A DNA stretch of 64,000 nucleotides from Nocardia sp. NBC_01327. GTDB lineage: Bacteria > Actinomycetota > Actinomycetes > Mycobacteriales > Mycobacteriaceae. The number at the start of each line of letters is the position of its first letter. Positions within the stretch are counted from its first letter, which is position 1. The notes under the pieces were generated by a model. The model saw only the letters and a program-made list of their open reading frames with translations, searched no databases and was not told where the DNA came from. The position numbers and the translations under genes are program-made. Where the stretch lies: the NCBI RefSeq assembly GCF_035958815.1, contig NZ_CP108383.1:434001-498000 (forward strand), read 5' to 3'. Shown piece after piece: positions 7,887-16,591 of this stretch.

Positions 7887-8995
7887 TTGTGGCCCCCGTT
7901 GACCCGTCCGTAGATGATCTGCAGCACCTGGATGAGGCTGCCCCCGAAGTCGTTGAGGTCGCGCAGATCCCAGAGTTTGCTGTTTGCCGGATCGGTGAGT
8001 GCACCGATGTCGAGCATGGTGGCGGTCGCGGAGACGGCCAGCGTATTGCCCTTGAAGGAGGCGTCGACGGCGGGCCGGATCTCGTGCAGGCCGTCGAGCA
8101 TGGGCCCGAAGTTCTGCGAGGTCTGCGACAGCGCGTTCATCAACTGGTGCACATTGTCGAGCAGCCCGGCGAGCTGATCGGAGGTGGTGTTGGCGTAATC
8201 ACCCAGGGCCGCACTGGTTGTCGAGACCTTGGTGAGCAGATCGCCGATGGCCTGGTTGTTCTCGGCGATGGCGCCGATCATGCTGGGCAGGCTGTTCGCC
8301 ACCTGGCCGAGCTGGTCGTGGTTCGCCTGGAGCGTATCCGCGAGTGAGTCGAAACCGGCGAGCACACTGTCCACCCGCTTGCTGTTGGCATTGAGATTGC
8401 TGATGACGCTGGTCATCTGGGTGAGCACGGACCCGAGCTGCTGACCGTGACCGCCGACGATGGAGTCCAGCTCGGAGGTGAGCTTGGACAGGCTGGCGAT
8501 ACCGCCGCCGTTGAACAGCATGGAGATCGAGAGCAGCAGATCCTCGACGGTGGCGCCTGCCGAGGTATTGGTCAGCGTGCCACCGTCTTTGAGCAGCGCC
8601 TGGCCGGTATCGGTCTTCGGCTTGGACACCGCCACGAAGACATCACCCAGCGGAGTCGCCTGGCGCAGTTCGGCGGTGGAGTTGGCCGGCAGCGAAATAT
8701 CCGTGCGGATGGCCAGATCCACATTCGCCTTGAAATCCTTGGTCGTGATCTTGGTGACGACGCCGACGTCGGAACCACCGATCTTGACCTTGGCCTGGTC
8801 CGGCAGATTCAGCGCATTGTCGAAAACCGCATGGACCGTATAGGTATCGCCGCCGACGCCGGGCTTGGGCAGCGGCAGTTTGTCCACGGTCAGGGCGCAA
8901 CCGGACGCGCCCAGCGTGGCCGTGACGGCGAGCGCCACCAGCGCATGACGAGAGCGCCTGGCGAACAGCACCTCTCGGACGAATCGACTACTCAT
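7883..8995 (-). CDS. mceE: MCE family lipoprotein MceE
   Basis: A 370-residue MCE subunit with a lipoprotein signal peptide: basic start, hydrophobic core (ALVALAVTATLG) and lipobox GASGC, giving Cys33 as lipidated residue. The MCE domain follows (about 48-125: YTVHAVFDNALNLPDQAKVK, then IGGSDVGVVTKI), then coiled helical segments. In M. tuberculosis operons the fifth subunit is the lipoprotein (LprK class), so this position fits. The ATG start overlaps the mceD stop (ATGA), and its own stop overlaps mceF. Confidence 0.88.
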   Translation of the reverse strand: MSSRFVREVLFARRSRHALVALAVTATLGASGCALTVDKLPLPKPGVGGDTYTVHAVFDNALNLPDQAKVKIGGSDVGVVTKITTKDFKANVDLAIRTDISLPANSTAELRQATPLGDVFVAVSKPKTDTGQALLKDGGTLTNTSAGATVEDLLLSISMLFNGGGIASLSKLTSELDSIVGGHGQQLGSVLTQMTSVISNLNANSKRVDSVLAGFDSLADTLQANHDQLGQVANSLPSMIGAIAENNQAIGDLLTKVSTTSAALGDYANTTSDQLAGLLDNVHQLMNALSQTSQNFGPMLDGLHEIRPAVDASFKGNTLAVSATATMLDIGALTDPANSKLWDLRDLNDFGGSLIQVLQIIYGRVNGGHK

Positions 8996-10086
8996 TTGGT
9001 CAGTCCCAACATGGCCGCGGTCAGACCGAAGTCAGGTCCGAAATCTTCCATCTTCCCGGTGCGGCAGCCGTCCGACCGCATCTGGATGCGCTCGCAGAAG
9101 GTGCTGATGATCTCGCCGGAGAGCGCGGTGCCGATCACGGCGTGCAGGCGGATGAACTGCCCCTGCCGGTTCACCGAGCGATCCAGGTTCTGCATGAGCA
9201 GCGGCGCGGTATCGACGACCTCGACCAGGCCGGTCGCGTTGGCGCGCAACTGGTTCGTGACATTGGTCAGACCGGTCAGGGTGCCGTTGAGCTGATCGGC
9301 GTACTGCGAGAACGCGCCACTGGTATTGGCCAGGAAGCCGTTCAGCTGATCCAGCGTGGCCTGCAGGCCGGGGGCCTGGTCGGCCAGCAGACCGGTCATC
9401 TGGGTGATGTTATTGCTGAAGTCGCGCACCGACTGGTCGTTATCGGCCAGCATGGTGGTCAGCTCGTTCAGCTTGATGATGATGGTCGAGACGGCGTCCT
9501 TGTTGTCCACGCCCACCTTCAGCGCACCCGACAGCGCAGTGAGGGTGTCGCGCATCTTCTCGCCGTTGCCGTTCATCATCGGGTACAGCACGCGGCCCGA
9601 CAGCGGGCCGATGCCGTCCTGCCCCGGCGTCGGCTTGAGCGCCGCGGCGAAGGTGTCGATGGTCTTGATCATCGTGTCCAGCTCGACCGGGGTCTTGGTC
9701 TGCTGGGTGGTCAGATGCGAACCGTCCTTGAGAGCGTCACCGCCGGTGTAGCGCGGGGTGAGCTCGATATGCCGGTCGGTGACGATGGAGGGCGAGATCA
9801 GCGCGGCGATCACGTTTTTCGGGATCTTCACCCCGCCGTCCACAGTCATATGGACTTCGACGTACTGACCCTTCGGCACGATCTTGTCGACCTTGCCGAC
9901 ATCGAGCCCGAGCACGGTGATCGGATTGCCCTCGAACATGCCCGCGATATTTTCGAAGTCGGCGGTGAAGTGCTGGGTCTGCCCGACCGCATCCTTCACT
10001 CCGAGCGGCACGATCGAGCAGCTGCCCACCGCAAGGGCGGCCGCGCCGATCATGGCCAGCTTGGTGATCCTGGCTGCGATTGTCAT
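8992..10086 (-). CDS. mceD: MCE family protein MceD, with lipobox
   Basis: A 364-residue MCE subunit. The start is ATG 10086, which overlaps the mceC stop (ATGA). The N-terminus has a basic, hydrophobic signal and a lipobox-like VGSC with Cys23, so this subunit may be lipid-anchored as well as MceE; that is less usual, as the fourth subunit normally has a plain membrane anchor. The MCE domain (about 38-113: HFTADFENIAGMFEGNPITV, LGLDVGKVDKIV) is followed by a helical region with many Asn/Gln/Thr and a C-terminal domain with two Cys (STFCERIQMRSDGCR). Confidence 0.86.
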   Translation of the reverse strand: MTIAARITKLAMIGAAALAVGSCSIVPLGVKDAVGQTQHFTADFENIAGMFEGNPITVLGLDVGKVDKIVPKGQYVEVHMTVDGGVKIPKNVIAALISPSIVTDRHIELTPRYTGGDALKDGSHLTTQQTKTPVELDTMIKTIDTFAAALKPTPGQDGIGPLSGRVLYPMMNGNGEKMRDTLTALSGALKVGVDNKDAVSTIIIKLNELTTMLADNDQSVRDFSNNITQMTGLLADQAPGLQATLDQLNGFLANTSGAFSQYADQLNGTLTGLTNVTNQLRANATGLVEVVDTAPLLMQNLDRSVNRQGQFIRLHAVIGTALSGEIISTFCERIQMRSDGCRTGKMEDFGPDFGLTAAMLGLTK

Positions 10087-11081
10087 TTGTGGCACCCCTC
10101 GTTCACCTGTACGCCGCACAGCCAGTTGTCCGGGAACAGCCACGGCAGGGCGACCTCGCCGTAATTGCCGTTGCCGAAGGCATTATTGAACGTCCGCACC
10201 GACACCGGCATGATCGACAGCAGTCGATCCAGGTTGTCCTTGTTCTTCTGCAGGCCGTCGGCCATGGTGTTGAGCTGCTGCAGGGTCGGGCCGAACTGAT
10301 TGTTGTTGTCGGCGCCGATCTGCTGCAGCTGCCGGCTCAGGGTCGCGACATTGTCGAGCAGTGAGCGCAGCAGACCCTGTCGCTCCATCACCCGGTTGGC
10401 GATGGCCTGACCCTGGGTGATCACCAGCAGCACACTGTTGCTGTTGTCGCCGAGGATCTTGGTCACCCGGTCGAGATCCTTGAGCAGCTTGTCGACCGAA
10501 TCCTTGCGATCGTTCAGGGTTTTGGCCAGCGCGCCGACGGAATCGAGCGCCTGCACCGTGAGCTGCGGGCTGTCACCCATCTGCTGATTGATCAGATTCA
10601 GCGAATCCGCCAGCTTCTTGGTGTCGAGCTCCTCGAACTTCGGCGTGCCCTCCTGCACCACATCGGCCAGGTTGTAGGGAACGGCGGTATTGGACTTGGG
10701 GATTCGATTGCCCTTGAGTCCGGAACCGTCGCCCGGCACCAGATCGACGAAGCGGGCGCCCAGCAGGGTCGCCATCTTGATCGTCGCGTGCGCGTCAGGG
10801 CCGAACTTCACCGAGTCCTTGACCGAGAGGGTGACCAGCACATGGTCGCCCTCGAGTTCGGCGCCGGAGACGGTGCCGACCGAAACGCCGGAGATGGCCA
10901 CCTTGTCACCGGTTTTGATGCCGGCGGTCTGCACGAATTCCGCCTTGATGCTGTTCTCACCGATGCCGAGTGACCGGTACACGGTGGAGCCGAGCAGCAG
11001 GGCGACGATCAGACCGGCGCCGAACAGACCGAGCCAGAAATTGCGATTGGCGCTGAAGCGAGATTTGAGTTTCGTCATCAT
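10083..11081 (-). CDS. mceC: MCE family protein MceC
   Basis: A 332-residue MCE subunit with a short basic N-terminus, one membrane anchor (about 13-36: FWLGLFGAGLIVALLLGSTV), the MCE domain (about 44-118: IKAEFVQTAGIKTGDKVAIS, GVSVGTVSGAEL) and a helical shuttle region rich in Leu, Asp, Asn and Gln. ATG 11081 is chosen because it overlaps the mceB stop (ATGA), as elsewhere in the operon; GTG 11090 is an in-frame alternative. The C-terminus (LCGVQVNEGCHK) has a Cys pair. Confidence 0.86.
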   Translation of the reverse strand: MMTKLKSRFSANRNFWLGLFGAGLIVALLLGSTVYRSLGIGENSIKAEFVQTAGIKTGDKVAISGVSVGTVSGAELEGDHVLVTLSVKDSVKFGPDAHATIKMATLLGARFVDLVPGDGSGLKGNRIPKSNTAVPYNLADVVQEGTPKFEELDTKKLADSLNLINQQMGDSPQLTVQALDSVGALAKTLNDRKDSVDKLLKDLDRVTKILGDNSNSVLLVITQGQAIANRVMERQGLLRSLLDNVATLSRQLQQIGADNNNQFGPTLQQLNTMADGLQKNKDNLDRLLSIMPVSVRTFNNAFGNGNYGEVALPWLFPDNWLCGVQVNEGCHK

Positions 11082-12112
11082 GGACGGCACACCGCCGAGT
11101 GGGAATTGCCGCCGATCTGGTTGAACAGACCGCGCGGGAAGAGGACACCGTACAGCGAGACATCCAGGCTGCAGATGTAGGCATTGGCGTAGGCGCCGTT
11201 CTGGGTGAACTTGCCGACATTGCTCAGGATCGCGGGCAGATCCACGGCCCCCTGATCCAGCTTGGCGCCATTGGCCAGCAGCAGGGTCAGCGCATCCGTG
11301 GTGGAGCTCTGCGCCAGCGCCAGCTTGGGCTGGATCAGACCCATCATGGACACCAGAGACGTTGTCGCATCGGCGATCTGCACGGTGGAGGTCTGCAGCG
11401 ACTGGCCCTGCGCGTAGAGGCCGCCGATCAGCGAGCGGGTCTGGGTCACCAGGGTCTCGAGTTCGTCACCGCGCTTGGCCAGACCGGACATCACGCCGGA
11501 CAGGTTGGTGATGACATCGGAGAGGATGGCATCACGCCGCTGGAAGTCGCTGGCCAGCGCCGCGGCCTGAGTGATGAAGCCGCTCAGCGAGACTCCGTCA
11601 CCCTGCAGCGCCTGGATGAAGGTGTTGGAGAGGTCGTTGACCTGCTGCGGCTGCAGCACCTGGAACAGCGGCTGGAAACCGTTGAGCAGTGCGGAGATAT
11701 CGAAGGACGGCTCGGTGCGTTCCACCGGGATCGCGCCCTTGTTCTGCAGCGGCGTATGCGAACCGCCCGGCTTGGTGTCCGGGGCCAGTGCGACATAGCG
11801 CTGGCCGATCAGGTTCTGGTACCGGACCAGCGCCTTGGTATCGCCGTACAGCGTCTGATCCTTCTGCACGATGAAGGTCACCAGCGCCTGGTTCTTCTTG
11901 TCCAGGTCGATCTTCTCCACCTTGCCGACGCGCACGCCGGCCATGCGGACGTCATCGCCCGCCCGCAGGCCGAGCACATCGGTGAAGGTGGCGGAGTAGG
12001 TGTTGGTGGGTCCGTTGACGGTGCGCGCCAGCGTGTTCCAGATGACCGCGGTCACCAGGATGGCCACGATGGCGAAGATGCCGAACCCGATCAGCGGTTT
12101 GCGAATGCTCAC
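11078..12112 (-). CDS. mceB: MCE family protein MceB
   Basis: A 344-residue MCE subunit: membrane anchor at about 8-28 (IGFGIFAIVAILVTAVIW), MCE domain at about 38-115 (YSATFTDVLGLRAGDDVRMA, GVRVGKVEKIDL), then the helical MCE region. It has the YVALAPD segment usual at the end of the MCE barrel strand set. GTG 12112 overlaps the mceA stop (GTGA); its own stop overlaps mceC, so translation is coupled through the operon. Role: part of the periplasmic lipid channel. Confidence 0.87.
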   Translation of the reverse strand: MSIRKPLIGFGIFAIVAILVTAVIWNTLARTVNGPTNTYSATFTDVLGLRAGDDVRMAGVRVGKVEKIDLDKKNQALVTFIVQKDQTLYGDTKALVRYQNLIGQRYVALAPDTKPGGSHTPLQNKGAIPVERTEPSFDISALLNGFQPLFQVLQPQQVNDLSNTFIQALQGDGVSLSGFITQAAALASDFQRRDAILSDVITNLSGVMSGLAKRGDELETLVTQTRSLIGGLYAQGQSLQTSTVQIADATTSLVSMMGLIQPKLALAQSSTTDALTLLLANGAKLDQGAVDLPAILSNVGKFTQNGAYANAYICSLDVSLYGVLFPRGLFNQIGGNSHSAVCRP

Positions 12113-13632
12113 TTAGCCGCCCCGCTTTCGGAAACTTGCAACGTTCCACCCCTCAGGATCGAGCTCAGCAGCAGGTATTCGGCCGCTGTCGGACGACGGC
12201 CCAGTATCGCGGTGATCGCATCGTCGCCGGTGAAGGAGATCGGTGCGGCCTGCTGCGGCGCCGCGGCCGGATGGATGGGCAGCGCGGCCGGAGCAGCCGG
12301 GGCGGCGGGATCGGCCGGTGCGGCCGGAGCCGCGGGATCAGCCGGTGCGGGTGCGGCCGGGAACAGGTTCGGGAACAGTCCCTGCAGCGGGGTGCCCGCG
12401 AACGGGTTGTTCGGCTGCGCCGTCTTCGGATCCGGCAGCAGTGAATCGGTGGTGTTCAGACCCGGAATGGTCGGGAAGCCCGGCGGCGCCGGAAGTTTCG
12501 GCAGGCCGGCCGCCGAATCGAGCGCCTTGGGCCGCATCGACTCCGGCAGGGTGCCGGGATCGGAGACCAGCGGCGCGGTGGCACAGCTGGGTCCGGCGAG
12601 GTCGCCGTAGCGCGGGCAGTCGTCACGGGTGTACGGCTTGTACGGCGTGAAGGTGATGCCCATATTCCAGGCCATCTGACGCTGCGGACCCCAGTTGAAG
12701 GTCGAGTTCAGCTTGTGGATGGAGCTGTTGAGGTTCGCGATCGCCTGCGGAATGGAGGACGGATCGTCCGAGAGCGCGCCGAACAGGGCACTGGTGCCCG
12801 TGGTGACGTCCTTGCCCAGGTTGGGGTTTCGGGCGAACAGCGAATTGACCTTGTCCACGGTGCCGCTGGCTCCGGTGATGAGCGCGACCAGATCGGCGCG
12901 GCGATCGGCGATGGTCTGCGCCGTCTTCACCGAATCGGCCAGCACGCTCATCAATTCCGGTGCGGACTGGTTGAGCGCGTGGAACGAATTGGAGAAATCA
13001 GTCAGCGTCGTACCGAGATCGGGGACCGCGCCGCGCACACCCTGCAGCCAGTCGTCGACCCGCACAATGGTGGAGCCGGGCGCGCGGCCGCTGCCGTCGA
13101 GCGCGTAGGAGAGCGTGCCCAGTACCCGGCCGAACTGCACCGGATCGATCTTGGTGAAGATATTGCGCACCGTGGTGAGCGTGTCCTGCAGCGCGATGGT
13201 GCCTTCGGAGCGGTCCTCGGCGATCTGCGAACCCTCCTTCAGGTGCGCGGAATCGGCTCCGTTGTAGACGAGTTCGACGGAGGTGACGGCGAACAGGTTC
13301 GAGGGCACCACGCGCGCGGTCACATTCGCGGGGATGCCGGAGGTGTACTCCGGCTTCATCTCGATGTGCACCTCCTGCGCCGCACCCTGGTCGGCCACCG
13401 ACACATCCTTGACGGCGCCGACGAGGATGCCGCGGAACTTCACGTCCGCATTGGAGGGCAGGCCGTCACCGGTGGTGGTGAGATTCGCGGTGACATTGAC
13501 CTTTTCGACGAAGTAGCCCTTGTACCGCGCCATCAGGAAACAGAGGATGATCGCGAAGACGATGAGCCCGGAAACGCCGGCGATGAGCAGCTGCCGCATG
13601 GTCGGGCCGCGCCCGCTCGGATCGATGATCAT
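12109..13632 (-). CDS. mceA: MCE family protein MceA with Pro/Ala-rich tail
   Basis: A 507-residue MCE subunit, first of six. The membrane segment is at about 14-34 (LLIAGVSGLIVFAIILCFLM), the MCE domain at about 42-120 (VNVTANLTTTGDGLPSNADV, KFRGILVGAVKDVSV), then the helical region. Residues ~370-480 are low-complexity Pro/Ala/Asp (PADPAAPAAPADPAAPAAPA), much longer than in many MceA proteins (about 400 residues in M. tuberculosis). As far as I can recall its N-terminal half does not resemble M. tuberculosis Mce4A, so no mce subtype number is given. It starts 12 bases after yrbEB. Confidence 0.86.
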   Translation of the reverse strand: MIIDPSGRGPTMRQLLIAGVSGLIVFAIILCFLMARYKGYFVEKVNVTANLTTTGDGLPSNADVKFRGILVGAVKDVSVADQGAAQEVHIEMKPEYTSGIPANVTARVVPSNLFAVTSVELVYNGADSAHLKEGSQIAEDRSEGTIALQDTLTTVRNIFTKIDPVQFGRVLGTLSYALDGSGRAPGSTIVRVDDWLQGVRGAVPDLGTTLTDFSNSFHALNQSAPELMSVLADSVKTAQTIADRRADLVALITGASGTVDKVNSLFARNPNLGKDVTTGTSALFGALSDDPSSIPQAIANLNSSIHKLNSTFNWGPQRQMAWNMGITFTPYKPYTRDDCPRYGDLAGPSCATAPLVSDPGTLPESMRPKALDSAAGLPKLPAPPGFPTIPGLNTTDSLLPDPKTAQPNNPFAGTPLQGLFPNLFPAAPAPADPAAPAAPADPAAPAAPAALPIHPAAAPQQAAPISFTGDDAITAILGRRPTAAEYLLLSSILRGGTLQVSESGAAK

Positions 13633-13644
13633 GGTGTTCGCCCC

Positions 13645-14508
13645 CTATCCCGAGATCCGGATGCCGGGGTTGACGCCCCAGATGGCCAAGGTGATGAACA
13701 GGTCCGCGAAGACCACCGCGATAATGCAGTACTTGATGGCGCGACCGGCCGCGACACCCACGCCCTCCGGGCCGCCCGAGGCGAAAAACCCGTAGTAGCA
13801 CTGGATGAACGTGGTGATCGCGACGAAGATGATCGCCTTCAGCAGTGAGTACAGCACATCGACCGGCACCAGGAACTGATAGAAGTAGTGCTGGAATGTC
13901 CCGGACGCGGTGCCGCCGATCAACTGCACGGTCAGCGAGCAGGAGATGTACGCGAACGGCAGGGCCAGGCAGTACAGCGGCACGATCGCGATCATGGCCG
14001 CGATCATCCGGGTGCTCACCAGGTACGGAAGCGGCCGGATGGCAACCGATTCCAGCGCGTCGATCTCCTCGGAGATGCGCATGGCGCCCAGCTGTGCGGT
14101 GAACCGGCAGCCCGCCTGCGCCGCGAAGGCGAGGGTGGCGAGCATCGGGCCGAGCTCACGCGTGGTGGCGAACGCCGAGATGGCGCCGGTGAGCGGGCTC
14201 AGGCCGAGCAGGTTCAGCGAGGTGTAGCCCTGGATGGCGACGGTCATACCGCCGAACGCCGACAGGATGAGCACCACGCCGATGGTGCCGCCGCCGACGA
14301 TGAGATTGCCGTTGCCCCAGGTGACATCGGACAGCAGTCGCCAGACTTCCTTGGGGTACTGCTTGAACGCCATCGGCATGGAGCCGAGCGAGCGCAGGAA
14401 GAAGAAGACCTGGTGACCGATGCGCGCAATGAAGTCGCGCGGCGACGTGGCGACGCCCTTGATCCGTTGGAACGGCCGCAGCAGCGGCGGAACATACGTT
14501 GCTGACAC
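13645..14508 (-). CDS. yrbEB: MlaE/YrbE-type ABC permease, second of pair
   Basis: A 287-residue membrane protein of the MlaE family with about five or six membrane segments. Family marks are the region FATTRELGPMLATLAFAAQAGCRF and the adjacent MRISEEIDALESV, the cytoplasmic EEIDAL coupling helix thought to contact the ATPase. It pairs with YrbEA in the inner membrane to move lipids delivered by MceA-F. The MceG/MkL ATPase is not encoded in this window, as usual for mce operons. GTG 14508 starts five bases after the yrbEA stop. Confidence 0.9.
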   Translation of the reverse strand: MSATYVPPLLRPFQRIKGVATSPRDFIARIGHQVFFFLRSLGSMPMAFKQYPKEVWRLLSDVTWGNGNLIVGGGTIGVVLILSAFGGMTVAIQGYTSLNLLGLSPLTGAISAFATTRELGPMLATLAFAAQAGCRFTAQLGAMRISEEIDALESVAIRPLPYLVSTRMIAAMIAIVPLYCLALPFAYISCSLTVQLIGGTASGTFQHYFYQFLVPVDVLYSLLKAIIFVAITTFIQCYYGFFASGGPEGVGVAAGRAIKYCIIAVVFADLFITLAIWGVNPGIRISG

Positions 14509-14513
14509 GACTC

Positions 14514-15383
14514 TCAGACCATCTGTGGTGGGAAGAGGGAGTTGTAGACCTGAGTGAGGATCAGGTTGACGCCGAAGAGCATGACGGCGGACATGACCAC
14601 GGCGGTGTTCACCGAGTTCGCGACGCCGCCCGGGCCGCCGCGTGCGTTCAGCCCGGCATCGCAGGCGATGATCGCGGCGAGCAGGCCGAAGATGAGCGAC
14701 TTCAGCAGCGCCACAAACAGATCAGTGGTGATCGCGAAGGAGGCGAAGGTTCCGACGTAGGACCCGGGGGTGCCGCCCTGGGCGAAGATATTGAAGACGT
14801 AGCCGGTCAGGAAGCCGACGAAAACCACGAAGCCGCACAGGAGTACGGAGACCAGCATGGCGGCGCCGAGGCGGGGGGCGACCAGGCGGCGCAGCGGGTC
14901 CACGCCCATGACGCGCATGGCGTCGATCTCCTCGCGGATGGTGCGCGAGCCGAGATCGGCGCAAATGGCGGAGCCGACCGCGCCGGCGATCATGAGCGAG
15001 GTGACCAGTGGCGCACCCTGCTGAATGATGCCGAGGCCGTTGGCCGCACCGATGAACGAGGTCGCGCCGACCTGTCCGGCGACGGAGCCGACCTGAATGG
15101 ACACGATCACGCCGATCGGAATGGCAACCAGCAGTGTGGGAGCCGCCGCGACATTCGCCATGAAGGCGCACTGTCTGACGAACTCCGCGTAAGGGAAGCG
15201 TTTCCGGAAGATCGCGACGAACAGTTCGACAACGGCGGCGACTCCCATCGCCATCATCCGTCCACCGGTCTCGAGCGACCGTTTGGGATGGTCCTCCCAA
15301 TACCCCTTGGCCCAGCCGACGGCGGCATTAACCCTTGACTCCGTTGGGCTCCCCTGCCCGTCCAGACTCTTCGTCAACTGCAC
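14514..15383 (-). CDS. yrbEA: MlaE/YrbE-type ABC permease, first of pair
   Basis: A 289-residue MlaE-family permease, first gene of the mce operon. It carries VTSLMIAGAVGSAICADLGS and TIREEIDAMRVMGVDPLRRL, the EExDA coupling motif typical of YrbE/MlaE. I place the start at GTG 15383, with GAGAGGGG about 10 bases upstream; an open frame reaches 15419 but adds residues without family support. The region upstream holds an inverted repeat and a KstR-like palindrome, so the operon may be sterol- or lipid-regulated. Confidence 0.9.
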   Translation of the reverse strand: MQLTKSLDGQGSPTESRVNAAVGWAKGYWEDHPKRSLETGGRMMAMGVAAVVELFVAIFRKRFPYAEFVRQCAFMANVAAAPTLLVAIPIGVIVSIQVGSVAGQVGATSFIGAANGLGIIQQGAPLVTSLMIAGAVGSAICADLGSRTIREEIDAMRVMGVDPLRRLVAPRLGAAMLVSVLLCGFVVFVGFLTGYVFNIFAQGGTPGSYVGTFASFAITTDLFVALLKSLIFGLLAAIIACDAGLNARGGPGGVANSVNTAVVMSAVMLFGVNLILTQVYNSLFPPQMV

Positions 15384-15515
15384 TCTGACTACCCCTCTCG
15401 ACGCCGGGTTACCCGCCACCGGCGACTGTTTGCTTGACGCACCTTACTACGGAGTTAGGAAAAACACACCAGGCGTTGTGGTTCCGGTCATAGAGGCGGA
15501 TCACTTTCTCTGAAC

Positions 15516-15551
15516 GGTTGTGAACAGGCACATCACGGTTGGTTCACAACC
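15516..15551. promoter_or_regulatory. Inverted repeat upstream of mce operon
   Basis: Ten-base arms GGTTGTGAAC (15516-15525) and GTTCACAACC (15542-15551) are perfect complements with a 16-base spacer. It could be a two-site operator or a hairpin in the leader. Confidence 0.6.
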
Positions 15552-15571
15552 CAAAGAACCAGGCAGACATC

Positions 15572-15585
15572 TAGAACTTGTTCTA
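15572..15585. promoter_or_regulatory. KstR-like operator
   Basis: TAGAACTTGTTCTA fits the published KstR consensus TNNAACNNGTTNNA at every fixed position and is palindromic apart from the central two bases. KstR is a TetR-type repressor of sterol uptake and catabolism in mycobacteria and rhodococci. The site lies 189 bases upstream of yrbEA and 253 upstream of the protease start. Confidence 0.6.
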
Positions 15586-15837
15586 ATTTCCGAGTATGGG
15601 CAGAGACGTTTCGGTTGAAGTGAAGCCCCATTGGGTAAGAATTAATGGGAGAGAATTTATCGGAAATCCGGCCGAGTTATGCATAAATCCCATAACTGCA
15701 TCCAACTCGGTATCACTGTGCAACGCGCGCAGGACACGGCTGCGCAACATGTGGCAGTACAAGCAGCCTCGCGGGACGAATACTGACAGGATGTGTTCCG
15801 CAGCTTTTTTCGAGCGGCTTCCGACGTCTGGAGGGAC

Positions 15838-16503
15838 ATGATCAGGAAACTCGCCGGTATGGCCGGCGTCTTCGCTTTTGCCGTGAGCACCGCGATGTTC
15901 GGCGCCGGGGCTGCGAACGCCGATCCCGCACCGGCAGTCATCGGCGGTGGCTCCGGCATCGTCATCGATGACATGTTCGAGTGCACCGTGACCACCATCG
16001 GTCACGACGGGGCCGGGCGGCTGGTCGGTATCACCGCGGGACACTGTGGTGACCCCGGAGCCCAGGTGTTCGCCGAAAAGGATCGCGGCGCAGGGCAGAT
16101 CGGGAAGTTCGTGTACTCCAATCACGATCTGGATTACGCGGTCATCGAGTTCTTCCCGGATCGGGTCATTCCGGTGAATCGGATCGGCAATGTGGCAATC
16201 ACCGGAATCGGCGGGCCGCCGAACTTCCCGATGATCGTGTGCAAAGAGGGACGGACCACCGGTAATACCTGTGGCCTCTCGTGGGGTGACGTCTTCGCGA
16301 CCAATGTCGAGACGTGGAGTCAGATGTGTGTGGTGGAGGGCGATTCCGGGGCTCCGGTCGTCGTCGGCACCACCCTTGTCGGCATGGTGAACGCCTACCT
16401 GGCCCTCGCCTGCTTCGGCCCCGAGGTCGGGACGAATATGTCCTCGATCATGGGAGACCTGAACGGACGCGGCCAGATCGGCTCGGGGTACAACCCCATA
16501 TAG
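15838..16503 (+). CDS. Secreted trypsin-like serine protease
   Basis: A 221-residue protein with a signal peptide (basic start, hydrophobic core at about 8-25, cleavage near ANA-DP at 26-29). The chymotrypsin-fold triad is visible: His69 (ITAGHCG), Asp99 (DLDYAV) and Ser170 (VEGDSGAP). Cys49/Cys70, Cys135/Cys145 and Cys164/Cys206 could form disulfides. It resembles the S1 family of actinomycete extracellular proteases and short mycobacterial homologues. ATG 15838 is chosen for the GGAGGG site four bases upstream; an in-frame ATG at 15793 would put 15 extra residues before the signal. It is divergent from the mce operon. Confidence 0.88.
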   Translation: MIRKLAGMAGVFAFAVSTAMFGAGAANADPAPAVIGGGSGIVIDDMFECTVTTIGHDGAGRLVGITAGHCGDPGAQVFAEKDRGAGQIGKFVYSNHDLDYAVIEFFPDRVIPVNRIGNVAITGIGGPPNFPMIVCKEGRTTGNTCGLSWGDVFATNVETWSQMCVVEGDSGAPVVVGTTLVGMVNAYLALACFGPEVGTNMSSIMGDLNGRGQIGSGYNPI

Positions 16504-16533
16504 ATTGCCTCCGCTCCGTCGGAACGAGACCGA

Positions 16534-16568
16534 GAAGCCCGGCCGGACAACATGTCCGGCCGGGCTTC
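16534..16568. terminator. Bidirectional terminator between protease and LppU-like gene
   Basis: A perfect 16-base-pair stem (16534-16549 with 16553-16568) with a three-base loop between two convergent genes. Confidence 0.85.
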
Positions 16569-16591
16569 ACTGTTCCCCGGGGGAAGTGGCC

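Larger units (their letters stand above)
15384..15837. other. Divergent regulatory region between mce operon and protease
   Basis: A 454-base region that is visibly lower in GC than its surroundings from about 15536 to 15720. It holds an inverted repeat at 15516-15551 and a KstR-like palindrome at 15572-15585 (listed separately). An 81-codon frame (15596-15841) crosses it and ends on the protease ATG, but its composition is not gene-like. Confidence 0.6.

Noticed and set aside
5556..15383. Naming the MCE operon mce4 because of the KstR-like site
   Set aside because: MceA sequence does not resemble Mce4A as I know it and no sterol genes flank the operon, so the subtype is left open.
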